Shown here: positions 19,678 to 28,119 of the stretch, piece by piece
How the letters are laid out: each line of letters begins with the position of its first letter
How positions within the stretch are numbered: the stretch's first letter is position 1
Assembly (NCBI RefSeq): GCF_012034935.1
Contig: NZ_JAATEN010000010.1
Location: forward strand, 1 to 64,000
Reading direction: 5' to 3'
DNA from: Streptomyces zingiberis
GTDB taxonomy: Bacteria; Actinomycetota; Actinomycetes; Streptomycetales; Streptomycetaceae
Length of the DNA stretch: 64,000 nucleotides
Made by a program: the position numbers and the translations under genes
The notes under the pieces: generated by a model
The model's database searches: none
What the model was told of the DNA's origin: nothing
What the model saw: only the letters and a program-made list of their open reading frames with translations

Positions 19678-20298
19678 TCAGGCCGTCGGCGCGCCGTGGA
19701 CGGCCGGTACGCCCGGCTGGGGGCCGAGTTCCACGGCGGAGCAGCGCCAGCGCCCGTCCCGGCCGTGCTCCAGCCGGAAGGCCAGGGCCCGTACCCGGTC
19801 GCCGGAGACGATCCGGGCGAACGCCTCGATCACCCCGGGCCGCGGCCGGTACTCGTCGCAGCGGCCCACGACGGGACGCACCTGGCCGCCGGACGCGGGA
19901 GTCACCGCGAGCGGGGTCCCTGGCGCGAGCCGGACGAGCTGGTCGTAGGCCGCGCCCACCGTGTGACCGAGCATCCAGTGGACCGGGCGCTGACCGCTGA
20001 GGGTGAGCAGCAGCCGCTCCGCGAACCAGTAGCGCGGCTGCGTCTCGCGCGCCAGCCGTTTGCGCACCACGGCCGGGAGGGGGCTCCGGCCGGGCCCCCG
20101 CGGGTCGCGCCGGGCGGGCGGCCCGGTCCGGCCGCCGGCCGCGGTCACCTCGCCGGGCGGGGCGTCACGGCCGTGCTCGGGTCCCGCCGCGGTGGGCCTG
20201 CCGCTCCTCCCGCGGCCCGGGCCCGTGCCCGGCCCGCCCCGCCCCCGTCCGGGACCCGTCGTGCGGCGCCCACCGGCCCCCGTGCCGGTCCTTTCCAT
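19678..20298 (-). CDS. Rv3235-family protein
   Basis: 206 residues. The first 80 are Gly/Arg/Pro-rich and probably disordered. The conserved C-terminal domain (about 80-200) reads RYWFAERLLLTLSGQRPVHW and IEAFARIVSGDRVRALAFRL, as in the Rv3235 family found close to secA in actinobacteria. Function unknown. The conserved synteny with secA/hpf suggests a housekeeping envelope or division role, which is inference. Start ATG 20298 follows a G-rich ribosome site. Confidence 0.78.
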   Translation of the reverse strand: MERTGTGAGGRRTTGPGRGRGGPGTGPGRGRSGRPTAAGPEHGRDAPPGEVTAAGGRTGPPARRDPRGPGRSPLPAVVRKRLARETQPRYWFAERLLLTLSGQRPVHWMLGHTVGAAYDQLVRLAPGTPLAVTPASGGQVRPVVGRCDEYRPRPGVIEAFARIVSGDRVRALAFRLEHGRDGRWRCSAVELGPQPGVPAVHGAPTA

Positions 20299-20654
20299 GT
20301 CAAACCCCCGTCCTGTCGGCCACCCGGTGCTTACCGAGCGGTAACTACCTCCGCGCAGACTTCTAACGGCAGCCGGGAGGGGTCCGCAACATCGGGCCCG
20401 GGCCCGCCCGGAGCCCGGACCAGTTCACCTATCAGGGTGATGACGGGGTCGTCTCCGCCGGTCAGGCGGTCCGCGCCCAGGCCCGGAGCGGTGCCGAGGA
20501 AACGTTCGGCGGCGGCCGTACGGCACCCCGAAAGAGGACGAGGGGGCGCGCACGACAGGGGGCCGGACGGGGCCCGCGCCCCGGGGCCGGGACACGCCCG
20601 TATGCTGGCCGCACCGTCAGCCGGTGTCCCGGAGAGCTCAGGAGAAGCGGCCGC
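20299..20654. other. Divergent intergenic region Rv3235-like / DUF6912 (356 bp)
   Basis: No gene supported. It contains a 14-bp palindrome at 20331-20344 (listed separately), a TCACC...GGTGA inverted pair around 20426-20441, and a TATGCT -10-like hexamer at 20601-20606 suitably placed for the plus-strand gene. Confidence 0.45.
20331..20344. promoter_or_regulatory. Palindrome TTACCGAGCGGTAA, candidate operator
   Basis: Perfect 6-bp arms around a 2-base centre, 33 bp upstream of the Rv3235-family start. Size and symmetry resemble binding sites of TetR-type regulators, but no such regulator gene is in this window. Confidence 0.4.
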
Positions 20655-21161
20655 ATGCGCGTCTACGTCCCCACGACCCTGCCCGGTCTCGCCGCGGCCC
20701 GCCGTGCGGGCGAGCTGGGCCCCGCCCCGCTGGACGCCTACGCCGTCACACCCGCGCTGCGCGAGTGGTACGTCTCCGAGGACGTCGAGGAACTGGAGTA
20801 CGCCGCGCTGGGACGGGCCGCGCAGGCCTCGCTGCGGCTGCTCGCCCTCGACCCGGCGGCGCCCCGGCGCCGGGTGGTGGTGGCGGTGGACGTGCCGGAC
20901 AAGCTCGTCACCGCCGATCCGGACCACGCGCTGGACCCGGCCGCCGTGGGCGAGGTGCGGCTCCGGCAGGTGGTGGAACTGGCCCGGGCCGCGGCCGTGC
21001 ACGTCGACGCCGAGGAGGCCGTACCGGACGTCGCCGCGGCCGCGGCCGCGCTGGGCGCCGCCGACAAGGGCGACGACGACGCGCAGTTCACGGTGGACGG
21101 GGCCGAGGACCACGAACTGCTCTGGTACGCCACCCAGGAGATCGGCAACCTGCTGGGCTGA
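20655..21161 (+). CDS. DUF6912 family protein
   Basis: 168 residues, acidic. It begins MRVYVPTTLPGLAAARRAGELG and ends DGAEDHELLWYATQEIGNLL, matching the small actinobacterial DUF6912 family (related to mycobacterial Rv3231c). No catalytic motif, signal peptide or membrane segment. AGGAGAAG lies 8 bases before ATG 20655. It is conserved between the Rv3235-like gene and the HAD gene, as in other Streptomyces. Function unknown. Confidence 0.8.
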   Translation: MRVYVPTTLPGLAAARRAGELGPAPLDAYAVTPALREWYVSEDVEELEYAALGRAAQASLRLLALDPAAPRRRVVVAVDVPDKLVTADPDHALDPAAVGEVRLRQVVELARAAAVHVDAEEAVPDVAAAAAALGAADKGDDDAQFTVDGAEDHELLWYATQEIGNLLG

Positions 21162-21592
21162 GGGGGCCCGGCCCCCGGCCCGCCCGCGCCGGCCGGTTCA
21201 CCGCTCCCCGGGGGGCAGGGCGATTCCCCGTCCCGTCGCGTTCCCTCCCTTCCCGCCCCTTCCCTCCCTTCCCGCCCCGTCGCGGCCGGTGCCGGCGAGG
21301 GGGAGAGCGGCTGGACGGGCCGCCTCCGGGTCCCGGGGACCGTCGGGGCCTGAACGGGGGCACCGGCTCCGGGCGGGACCGCCGCCGGGCCCGGGGGGCC
21401 GCGCACCCGGCGGCTCCCGCCACCGCACCCGGCTGCCCGGCCGCCACCGCACCCCGCCGCCGCGCCGTGCCCGCCACCCCACACGGCGCGTCCTCCCGCA
21501 CGGCTCGCCCCCGCATGGCGGAACCGGGCCCTCCGCCGCGGGTTCCGGCATCCCGCTCCCGCGTTGTCGGTGCCCGCCGCTACCGTCGGGGC
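21162..21592. other. Intergenic region DUF6912-HAD (431 bp)
   Basis: No gene supported. At 21241-21278 a 19-base pyrimidine-only unit (TTCCCTCCCTTCCCG plus CCCC) is repeated twice in perfect tandem. Near the end a TACCGT box at 21581-21586 lies 6 bases before the HAD start, consistent with a leaderless transcript. Confidence 0.5.
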
Positions 21593-22258
21593 ATGGCAGC
21601 TCAGCGGAAGGCCCACATCGTGTGGGACTGGAACGGCACGCTCTTCCACGACATCGACGCCGTACTCGCGGCGACCAACGCCTCGTTCGCGGAGCTCGGC
21701 CTCGCGCCGATCACCCTGGAGCGGTACCGGGAGCTGTACTGCGTGCCCGTGCTCCGGTTCTACGAGCGGCTGCTGGGGCGGCTCCCGAGCGACGCCGAGT
21801 GGCTGGTCATGGACGAGATCTTCCACCGCCACTACTGGGAGCGGGCGAGCGCGGCGGCGCTCGCCCCGGGCGCAGCGGAACTGCTGACCCGCCGGCGGGC
21901 GGCCGGGCTCACCCAGTCGCTCTGCTCCCTCGCGCCGCACGAGCATCTGCTCCCCATCGTCCGGACGCACGGCATCGAGCGGCACTTCCTGCGGGTGGAC
22001 GGCCGCCGCGGACCGTCCGACGTCGGCAAGGCCGAGCAGATGGTGAGTCATCTCACATCCCTGGGTTCCATACCCGCCGACCAGGTGGTGGTGATCGGGG
22101 ACGCCCTCGACGACGCCGAGGCGGCCCGGCACGCGGGGGCGCGGGCGGTGCTCTACACGGGCGGCTCGCACAGCCGGGCCAGCCTGGAGCGGGCGGGGGT
22201 GCCGGTGGTGGACACCCTCGCCGAGGCGGTGGAGACGGCCGAGGCGCTGGTCGCCTGA
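21593..22258 (+). CDS. HAD-family hydrolase
   Basis: 221 residues. HAD motif I appears as VWDWNGTLFHD, with Asn in place of the second Asp of DxDxT. Motif IV is VVVIGDALDDAEAARHAGAR. A helical cap lies between (about 20-95). The fold is that of small-molecule phosphatases such as Gph, but the Asn substitution leaves the reaction uncertain. The TACCGT box 6 bases upstream and the lack of a Shine-Dalgarno sequence suggest leaderless translation from ATG 21593. Confidence 0.85.
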   Translation: MAAQRKAHIVWDWNGTLFHDIDAVLAATNASFAELGLAPITLERYRELYCVPVLRFYERLLGRLPSDAEWLVMDEIFHRHYWERASAAALAPGAAELLTRRRAAGLTQSLCSLAPHEHLLPIVRTHGIERHFLRVDGRRGPSDVGKAEQMVSHLTSLGSIPADQVVVIGDALDDAEAARHAGARAVLYTGGSHSRASLERAGVPVVDTLAEAVETAEALVA

Positions 22259-22581
22259 GGAGCCGGGCCGCGCCGTCCGTCCACCGGCCTGCCGGTCCGC
22301 CGGTCCACGGGGCCGCCGACCCCCGGGAACGGGGCCTCGGCGGGGCCACGGCGGGGCCCCGGCCCGTGCTCCGGCGTGCGCCGTGCCCGGCCCGCTCCGC
22401 GGCCTTGTCCGGCCTGGAACGGGCCCGGGGTGACGGCGCCGGAGGGCCGCCCGGGGCGGCGAGCCGGTTCCGAGTGCGTCCGGTGCCTCCCCTGTCACTG
22501 TCCACTCCGTCAAAGTTCACCCCGGGGTTCTGAATAATCGGCTCATGACCGGGTCCTCGCGCGGAGCGATAGCCTGGGGCC
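22259..22581. other. Intergenic region upstream of the gdh locus (323 bp)
   Basis: No gene supported. The first 200 bases are GC-only low complexity (GCCGGTCCGCCGGTCC-like repeats). The sequence from 22495 onward drops in GC and probably holds the promoter for the short open frame and gdh. Confidence 0.4.
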
Positions 22582-22917
22582 GTGATCAGCGCGATATCCC
22601 GTGGGGGCAGCGCCGCCCCCTCGTCCGGCCGTCGCCGTCGGGGCCCCTGCCCGCGGTGCGGTCCGGTGGCTCTGTCGCGCCGTCCGGTGTGCCGCGGAGC
22701 CGTGCGCCACCGCGCCCCGAGCCGTCCCGCCGGGAGCGCCACCGGCGCTGCCGGCGTCACCGGTTCGCGGGCCGGGGCACGGCGGCCGACCATGGCCCCC
22801 GAGGGCTCGTTTCCCCACCGTCCCGGCATCACCGCACCGCCCGCGCCCGCACATCCGGCGCCGCGGCGTACCGCCACTCGTACCCACGTCACGCAACGGC
22901 GCGCGACAGGAGTCTGA
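22582..22917 (+). CDS. Possible small Arg/Pro-rich protein upstream of gdh
   Basis: 111 codons from GTG 22582 (MISAISRGGSAAPSSGRRRR), stopping 5 bases before the gdh start. It contains one CPRC pair and is otherwise Arg-, Pro- and Ala-rich without a recognisable domain. In favour: close spacing to gdh and mostly G/C third positions. Against: low-complexity composition and no ribosome site. It could be a leader peptide, a genuine small protein, or a chance frame. Confidence 0.35.
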   Translation: MISAISRGGSAAPSSGRRRRGPCPRCGPVALSRRPVCRGAVRHRAPSRPAGSATGAAGVTGSRAGARRPTMAPEGSFPHRPGITAPPAPAHPAPRRTATRTHVTQRRATGV

Positions 22918-22922
22918 ACGAC

Positions 22923-25900
22923 ATGCTGAACAAGCTGGACGAAGCCAAGGCCGAGCTGCTCGCGCGAGCGGCCCGGGTCGCCGGGAAGAGCCAGGCCGGG
23001 AGTGTCCAGCCCGCCGGGTTCCACCGCGACGGGGTCCTCGACGAGGAGGCCCTCGCCGGCCACCTCCGGCTCTACTACCGGCACACCGCCGCGGAGGACC
23101 TGGTCGGCCGGGACCCGGTCGACGTCCTCGGCGCGGCGCTCTCCCACTTCCGGCTGGCCGAGTCCCGCCCGCAGGGCACGGCCGACGTGCGGGTGCACAC
23201 CCCCACGGTCGAGGAGAACGGCTGGACGTGCAGCCACTCCGTGGTGGAGGTGGTCACCGACGACATGCCGTTCCTGGTGGACTCCGTCACCAACGAGCTG
23301 TCCCGGCAGGGGCGCGGCATCCACGTGGTGGTCCACCCGCAGGTCATGGTGCGCCGGGACGTCACCGGAGAGCTGATCGAGGTGCTGGGCGCGCCCGCGT
23401 CGGACGCCGAGTACCCGCAGGACGCCCTCCGCGAGTCCTGGATCCACGTCGAGATCGACCGGGAGACCGACCGCGCCGACCTCCAGCAGATCACCGCCGA
23501 CCTGCGCCGGGTCCTCTCCGACGTGCGGGAGGCCGTCGAGGACTGGGGCAAGATGCACGGCACCGCGCTGCGCCTCGCCGACGCCCTGGCCGAGGAGCCG
23601 GTCCCGGGCACGGTGCCCGCGCAGGAGGTCGAGGAGGCCCAGGAGCTGCTGCGCTGGCTCGCCGCGGACCACTTCACCTTCCTCGGCTACCGCGAGTACG
23701 ACCTGACCACCACGGCCGGGGAGAGTGGCGGCGAGGAGGACGTCCTCAGCGCCGTGCCCGGCACGGGCCTGGGCTTCCTGCGGTCCGACCCGAGCCACCG
23801 GCGCGACCGCGAGGGCCACCCGCTCTCCTCCTCCTTCAGCCGGCTGCCGGCCGACGCGCGGGCGAAGGCGCGGGAGCACCGCCTGCTGGTGCTCACCAAG
23901 GCCAACAGCCGGGCCACCGTGCACCGCCCGTCCTACCTCGACTACGTCGGCGTGAAGAAGTTCGACGCCCACGGCAACGTCACCGGCGAGCGCCGCTTCC
24001 TCGGCCTGTTCTCCTCCGCCGCGTACACCGAGTCCGTCACGCGGGTGCCGGTGGTCCGCCGCAAGGTGGCCGGGGTCCTGGCCGACGCGGGCTTCGACCC
24101 GCACAGCCACGACGGCCGGGACCTGCTCCAGATCCTGGAGACCTACCCGCGCGACGAGCTGTTCCAGATCCCCGCCGACCAGCTCCGCTCCATCGCCACC
24201 AGCGTGCTCTACCTCCAGGAGCGCCGCCGGCTCCGCCTCTACCTGCGCCAGGAGGAGTACGGCCGCTACTACTCGGCCCTGGTCTACCTGCCGCGGGACC
24301 GCTTCAACACCACCGTCCGGCTGCGGCTGATCGACATCCTCAAGGAGGAACTGGGCGGCACCAGCGTCGACTTCACCGCCTGGAACACCGAGTCGGTCCT
24401 CTCCCGGCTGCACTTCGTCATCCGGGTGGAGCCCGGCACGCAGCTCCCGGTCCTCACCGACGAGGACGCCGAGCGGATCGAGGCCCGCCTCGCCGAGGCC
24501 TCCCGCTCCTGGACCGACGGCTTCGCCGAGGCGCTCCACACCGAGCTGGGCGAGGAGCACGCCGCGGAGCTGGCCCGCCGGTACGGCGGCGCCTTCCCCG
24601 AGGGGTACAAGGCCGACCACTCCCCGCGCAGCGCCGTCGCCGACCTGCTCCACCTGGAGCAGCTGTCCCGGGACGAGCGGGACTTCGCGCTCAGCCTGTA
24701 CCAGCCGGTGGGGGCGGCGCCGGGTGAGCGCCGGTTCAAGATCTACCGGGCGGGCGAGCAGGTCTCCCTCTCCGCCGTGCTGCCCGTCCTCCAGGCGCTG
24801 GGCGTGGAGGTCGTCGACGAGCGCCCCTACGAGCTGCGCTGCGCCGACCGCACCACCGCCTGGATCTACGACTTCGGCCTGCGGATGCCCGCGGTCGGTG
24901 GCGAGTACCTGGGCGAGGACGCCCGCGACCGCTTCCAGGACGCCTTCGCGGCCGTCTGGACGGGCGAGGCGGAGAACGACGGCTTCAACGCCCTGGTGCT
25001 CAGCGCCGGGCTGACCTGGCGGCAGGCGATGGTGCTGCGCGCCTACGCCAAGTACCTGCGGCAGGCGGGCTCCACCTTCAGCCAGGAGTACATGGAGGCC
25101 ACCCTCCGCCACAACGTCCACACCACGCGACTGCTGGTGAGCCTGTTCGAGGCGCGGCTCTCCCCCGCGCGCCGGAACGCCGGGCGGGAGCTGACCGACG
25201 GGCTGCTGGAGGAGCTGGACGGCGCGCTGGACCAGGTGGCGAGCCTGGACGAGGACCGCATCCTGCGCTCCTTCCTCACGGTGATCAACGCCACCCTGCG
25301 GACCAACCACTTCCAGCGGGCGGACGGCCCCGCCGGCCAGGGGGAGGGCGAGGCCGGGGGCGACACCGTGCGCTGGCACGGCTACGTCTCCTTCAAGCTC
25401 GACCCGCAGGCGATCCCCGATCTGCCCGCGCCCCGCCCGGCGTACGAGATCTGGGTCTACTCGCCGCGCGTCGAGGGCGTCCACCTGCGGTTCGGCAAGG
25501 TGGCCCGGGGCGGGCTGCGCTGGTCCGACCGGCGGGAGGACTTCCGCACCGAGATCCTGGGCCTGGTCAAGGCGCAGATGGTGAAGAACACCGTGATCGT
25601 GCCGGTGGGCGCCAAGGGCGGCTTCGTCGGCAAGCGGCTGCCCGACCCGGCCACGGACCGGGACGCGTGGCTGGCCGAGGGCATCGCCTGCTACCGCACC
25701 TTCATCTCGGGTCTGCTCGACATCACCGACAACCTGGTCGGCGGCGAGGTGGTCCACCCGCGGGACGTCGTCCGCCACGACGGGGACGACACCTATCTCG
25801 TCGTCGCCGCGGACAAGGGCACCGCGTCCTTCTCCGACATCGCCAACGAGGTGGCCACCGCCTACGGCTTCTGGCTCGGCGACGCCTTCGCCTCCGGCGG

Positions 25901-27935
25901 TTCCGCGGGCTACGACCACAAGGGCATGGGCATCACCGCCCGCGGTGCCTGGGAGTCGGTGAAGCGCCACTTCCGCGAGCTGGGCCACGACACGCAGTCC
26001 GAGGACTTCACGGTCGTCGGCGTCGGTGACATGTCCGGGGACGTCTTCGGCAACGGCATGCTGCTGAGCGAGCACATCCGCCTGGTCGCCGCCTTCGACC
26101 ACCGGCACATCTTCCTCGACCCCAACCCCGACGCGGCGATCTCCTACGCCGAGCGGCGGCGGCTCTTCGAACTGCCGCGCAGCTCCTGGGCGGACTACGA
26201 CGTCTCGCTGCTCTCGCCCGGCGGCGGGATCCACCCCCGCTCGGCCAAGTCGGTGCCGGTGGGCCCGCAGGTCCGCAAGGCGCTGGGGATCGACGACTCG
26301 GTGGGCAAGATGACCCCCGCCGAGCTGATGAAGGCCATCCTCAGCGCGCCGGTGGACCTGCTGTGGAACGGCGGCATCGGCACCTACGTCAAGGCCTCCG
26401 CGGAGAGCCACGCCGACGCGGGGGACAAGGCCAACGACGCCATCCGCGTCAACGGGCGGGACGTCCGTGCCAAGGTCATCGGTGAGGGCGGCAACCTCGG
26501 CGCCACGCAGCTCGGCCGCATCGAGTTCGCCCGGCACGGCGGACCGGACGGTGACGGCGGCCGGGTGAACACCGACGCGATCGACAACAGCGCCGGGGTG
26601 GACACCTCCGACCACGAGGTGAACATCAAGATCCTGCTCAACGGCCTGGTCTCGGACGGTGACCTCACCCTCAAGCAGCGCAACAAGCTGCTGGCGGAGA
26701 TGACCGACGAGGTCGGCGCCCTGGTGCTGCGGAACAACTACGCGCAGAACGTCGCCATGGCCAACGCCGTCGCCCAGGCGCCGAGCCTGCTCCACGCCCA
26801 CCAGCGCGCCATGCGCCGGCTGGAGGCCTCCGGCGATCTCGACCGGGGCCTGGAGTTCCTCCCCGCGGACCGGCAGATCAAGGAGCTGCTGGCCGCCGGG
26901 CGCGGCCTCACCCAGCCGGAGCTGGCCGTGATCCTCGCCTACGACAAGATCATCTCGGCCGAGGAGCTGATCTCCACCGGCCTCCCGGACGACCCGTACC
27001 TGCGCCGGCTGCTGCACGCCTACTTCCCGCGGCCGCTGCGCGAGCGGTTCGCGGAGCAGATCGAGGCCCACCCGCTGCGCCGCGAGATCATCACCACGGT
27101 GCTGGTCAACGACACGGTCAACAGCGCCGGCACCACCTACCTGCACCGCATGCGGGAGGAGACGGGGGCCTCCACGGAGGAGATCGTCCGGGCGCAGACC
27201 GCGGCCCGCGTGATCTTCGGCCTGGCCGGCGTGTGGGACGAGGTGGAGGCGCTGGACACCGAGGTCCCGGCCGCCGTCCAGACCCGCGTCCGGCTGCACT
27301 CGCGGCGGCTGGTGGAGCGGGCCTCGCGCTGGCTGCTCAACAACCGGCCGCAGCCGGTGGAGATCGCCGAGACGATCGACTTCTTCGGCGAGCGGGTGGA
27401 GGCCGTCCGGGCCCACCTGCCCAAGCTGCTCAAGGGCGCCGACCTCGACTGGTACCAGGGCATCCTGGACGACCTCACCGCCGCCGGGGTCCCCGGTGAG
27501 CTGGCGCAGCGGGTGGCCGGGTTCTCCTCGGTGTTCCCGGCGCTGGAGATCGTGGCCATCGCGGACCGCACGGAGAAGGCCGTGCTGGACGTCGCCGAGG
27601 TCTACTACGACCTCGGGGACCGGCTGCGGATCAGCCGGCTGATGGACCGGATCATCGAACTGCCCCGTTCCGACCGCTGGCAGTCGATGGCCCGCGCCGC
27701 CATCCGGGAGGACCTCTACGCGGCCCACGCGGCGCTCACCGCCGACGTGCTCGCGGCCGGCGACGCCACCTCCTCGCCCGCCCAGCGGTTCGAGGCCTGG
27801 CAGCGGAAGAACGCCGCGATCCTGGCCCGCGCCCGGGCCACGCTGGACGAGATCCACGGCTCGGACTCCTTCGACCTGGCCAATCTCTCCGTCGCCATGC
27901 GGACCATGCGGACGCTGCTGCGCGCGCACCGCTGA
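22923..27935 (+). CDS. gdh: NAD-specific glutamate dehydrogenase, 180-kDa class
   Basis: 1670 residues from ATG 22923, the expected size for the L_180 class first described in Streptomyces clavuligerus. The N-terminal 700 residues carry ACT-like regulatory domains. The catalytic core includes GGLRWSDRREDFRTEILGLV, the substrate lysine region PVGAKGGFVGKRLP, and the dinucleotide-binding segment KVIGEGGNLGATQLGRIEF. A helical C-terminal module ends in MRTMRTLLRAHR. It oxidatively deaminates glutamate to 2-oxoglutarate for catabolic use of glutamate and arginine. Monocistronic or with the small frame upstream; a long hairpin follows. Confidence 0.97.
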   Translation: MLNKLDEAKAELLARAARVAGKSQAGSVQPAGFHRDGVLDEEALAGHLRLYYRHTAAEDLVGRDPVDVLGAALSHFRLAESRPQGTADVRVHTPTVEENGWTCSHSVVEVVTDDMPFLVDSVTNELSRQGRGIHVVVHPQVMVRRDVTGELIEVLGAPASDAEYPQDALRESWIHVEIDRETDRADLQQITADLRRVLSDVREAVEDWGKMHGTALRLADALAEEPVPGTVPAQEVEEAQELLRWLAADHFTFLGYREYDLTTTAGESGGEEDVLSAVPGTGLGFLRSDPSHRRDREGHPLSSSFSRLPADARAKAREHRLLVLTKANSRATVHRPSYLDYVGVKKFDAHGNVTGERRFLGLFSSAAYTESVTRVPVVRRKVAGVLADAGFDPHSHDGRDLLQILETYPRDELFQIPADQLRSIATSVLYLQERRRLRLYLRQEEYGRYYSALVYLPRDRFNTTVRLRLIDILKEELGGTSVDFTAWNTESVLSRLHFVIRVEPGTQLPVLTDEDAERIEARLAEASRSWTDGFAEALHTELGEEHAAELARRYGGAFPEGYKADHSPRSAVADLLHLEQLSRDERDFALSLYQPVGAAPGERRFKIYRAGEQVSLSAVLPVLQALGVEVVDERPYELRCADRTTAWIYDFGLRMPAVGGEYLGEDARDRFQDAFAAVWTGEAENDGFNALVLSAGLTWRQAMVLRAYAKYLRQAGSTFSQEYMEATLRHNVHTTRLLVSLFEARLSPARRNAGRELTDGLLEELDGALDQVASLDEDRILRSFLTVINATLRTNHFQRADGPAGQGEGEAGGDTVRWHGYVSFKLDPQAIPDLPAPRPAYEIWVYSPRVEGVHLRFGKVARGGLRWSDRREDFRTEILGLVKAQMVKNTVIVPVGAKGGFVGKRLPDPATDRDAWLAEGIACYRTFISGLLDITDNLVGGEVVHPRDVVRHDGDDTYLVVAADKGTASFSDIANEVATAYGFWLGDAFASGGSAGYDHKGMGITARGAWESVKRHFRELGHDTQSEDFTVVGVGDMSGDVFGNGMLLSEHIRLVAAFDHRHIFLDPNPDAAISYAERRRLFELPRSSWADYDVSLLSPGGGIHPRSAKSVPVGPQVRKALGIDDSVGKMTPAELMKAILSAPVDLLWNGGIGTYVKASAESHADAGDKANDAIRVNGRDVRAKVIGEGGNLGATQLGRIEFARHGGPDGDGGRVNTDAIDNSAGVDTSDHEVNIKILLNGLVSDGDLTLKQRNKLLAEMTDEVGALVLRNNYAQNVAMANAVAQAPSLLHAHQRAMRRLEASGDLDRGLEFLPADRQIKELLAAGRGLTQPELAVILAYDKIISAEELISTGLPDDPYLRRLLHAYFPRPLRERFAEQIEAHPLRREIITTVLVNDTVNSAGTTYLHRMREETGASTEEIVRAQTAARVIFGLAGVWDEVEALDTEVPAAVQTRVRLHSRRLVERASRWLLNNRPQPVEIAETIDFFGERVEAVRAHLPKLLKGADLDWYQGILDDLTAAGVPGELAQRVAGFSSVFPALEIVAIADRTEKAVLDVAEVYYDLGDRLRISRLMDRIIELPRSDRWQSMARAAIREDLYAAHAALTADVLAAGDATSSPAQRFEAWQRKNAAILARARATLDEIHGSDSFDLANLSVAMRTMRTLLRAHR

Positions 27936-27955
27936 CGGCGGGCGCAGCACGGCGG

Positions 27956-28002
27956 GCCGGGGGCCCGGAGCGCGGTGACCGGCCGCGCCCCGGGCCCCCG
28001 GC
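27956..28002 (+). terminator. Long GC-rich hairpin terminator after gdh
   Basis: 13-bp perfect outer arms (27956-27968 and 27990-28002) enclose a second 6-bp stem GCGCGG/CCGCGC with a 7-base loop, starting 20 bases after the stop. Confidence 0.8.
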
Positions 28003-28119
28003 GCGTGGGGGGCACGGCCGCTCCCCGCGCGGATCGGGCCGGGGGTCCGTACGATGGGAGGCGGTTGGTCCCGTTCTGCCCCGTTCAGTCCGCCGGGGAG
28101 GCAGAAGGCGGAGGTGAGC

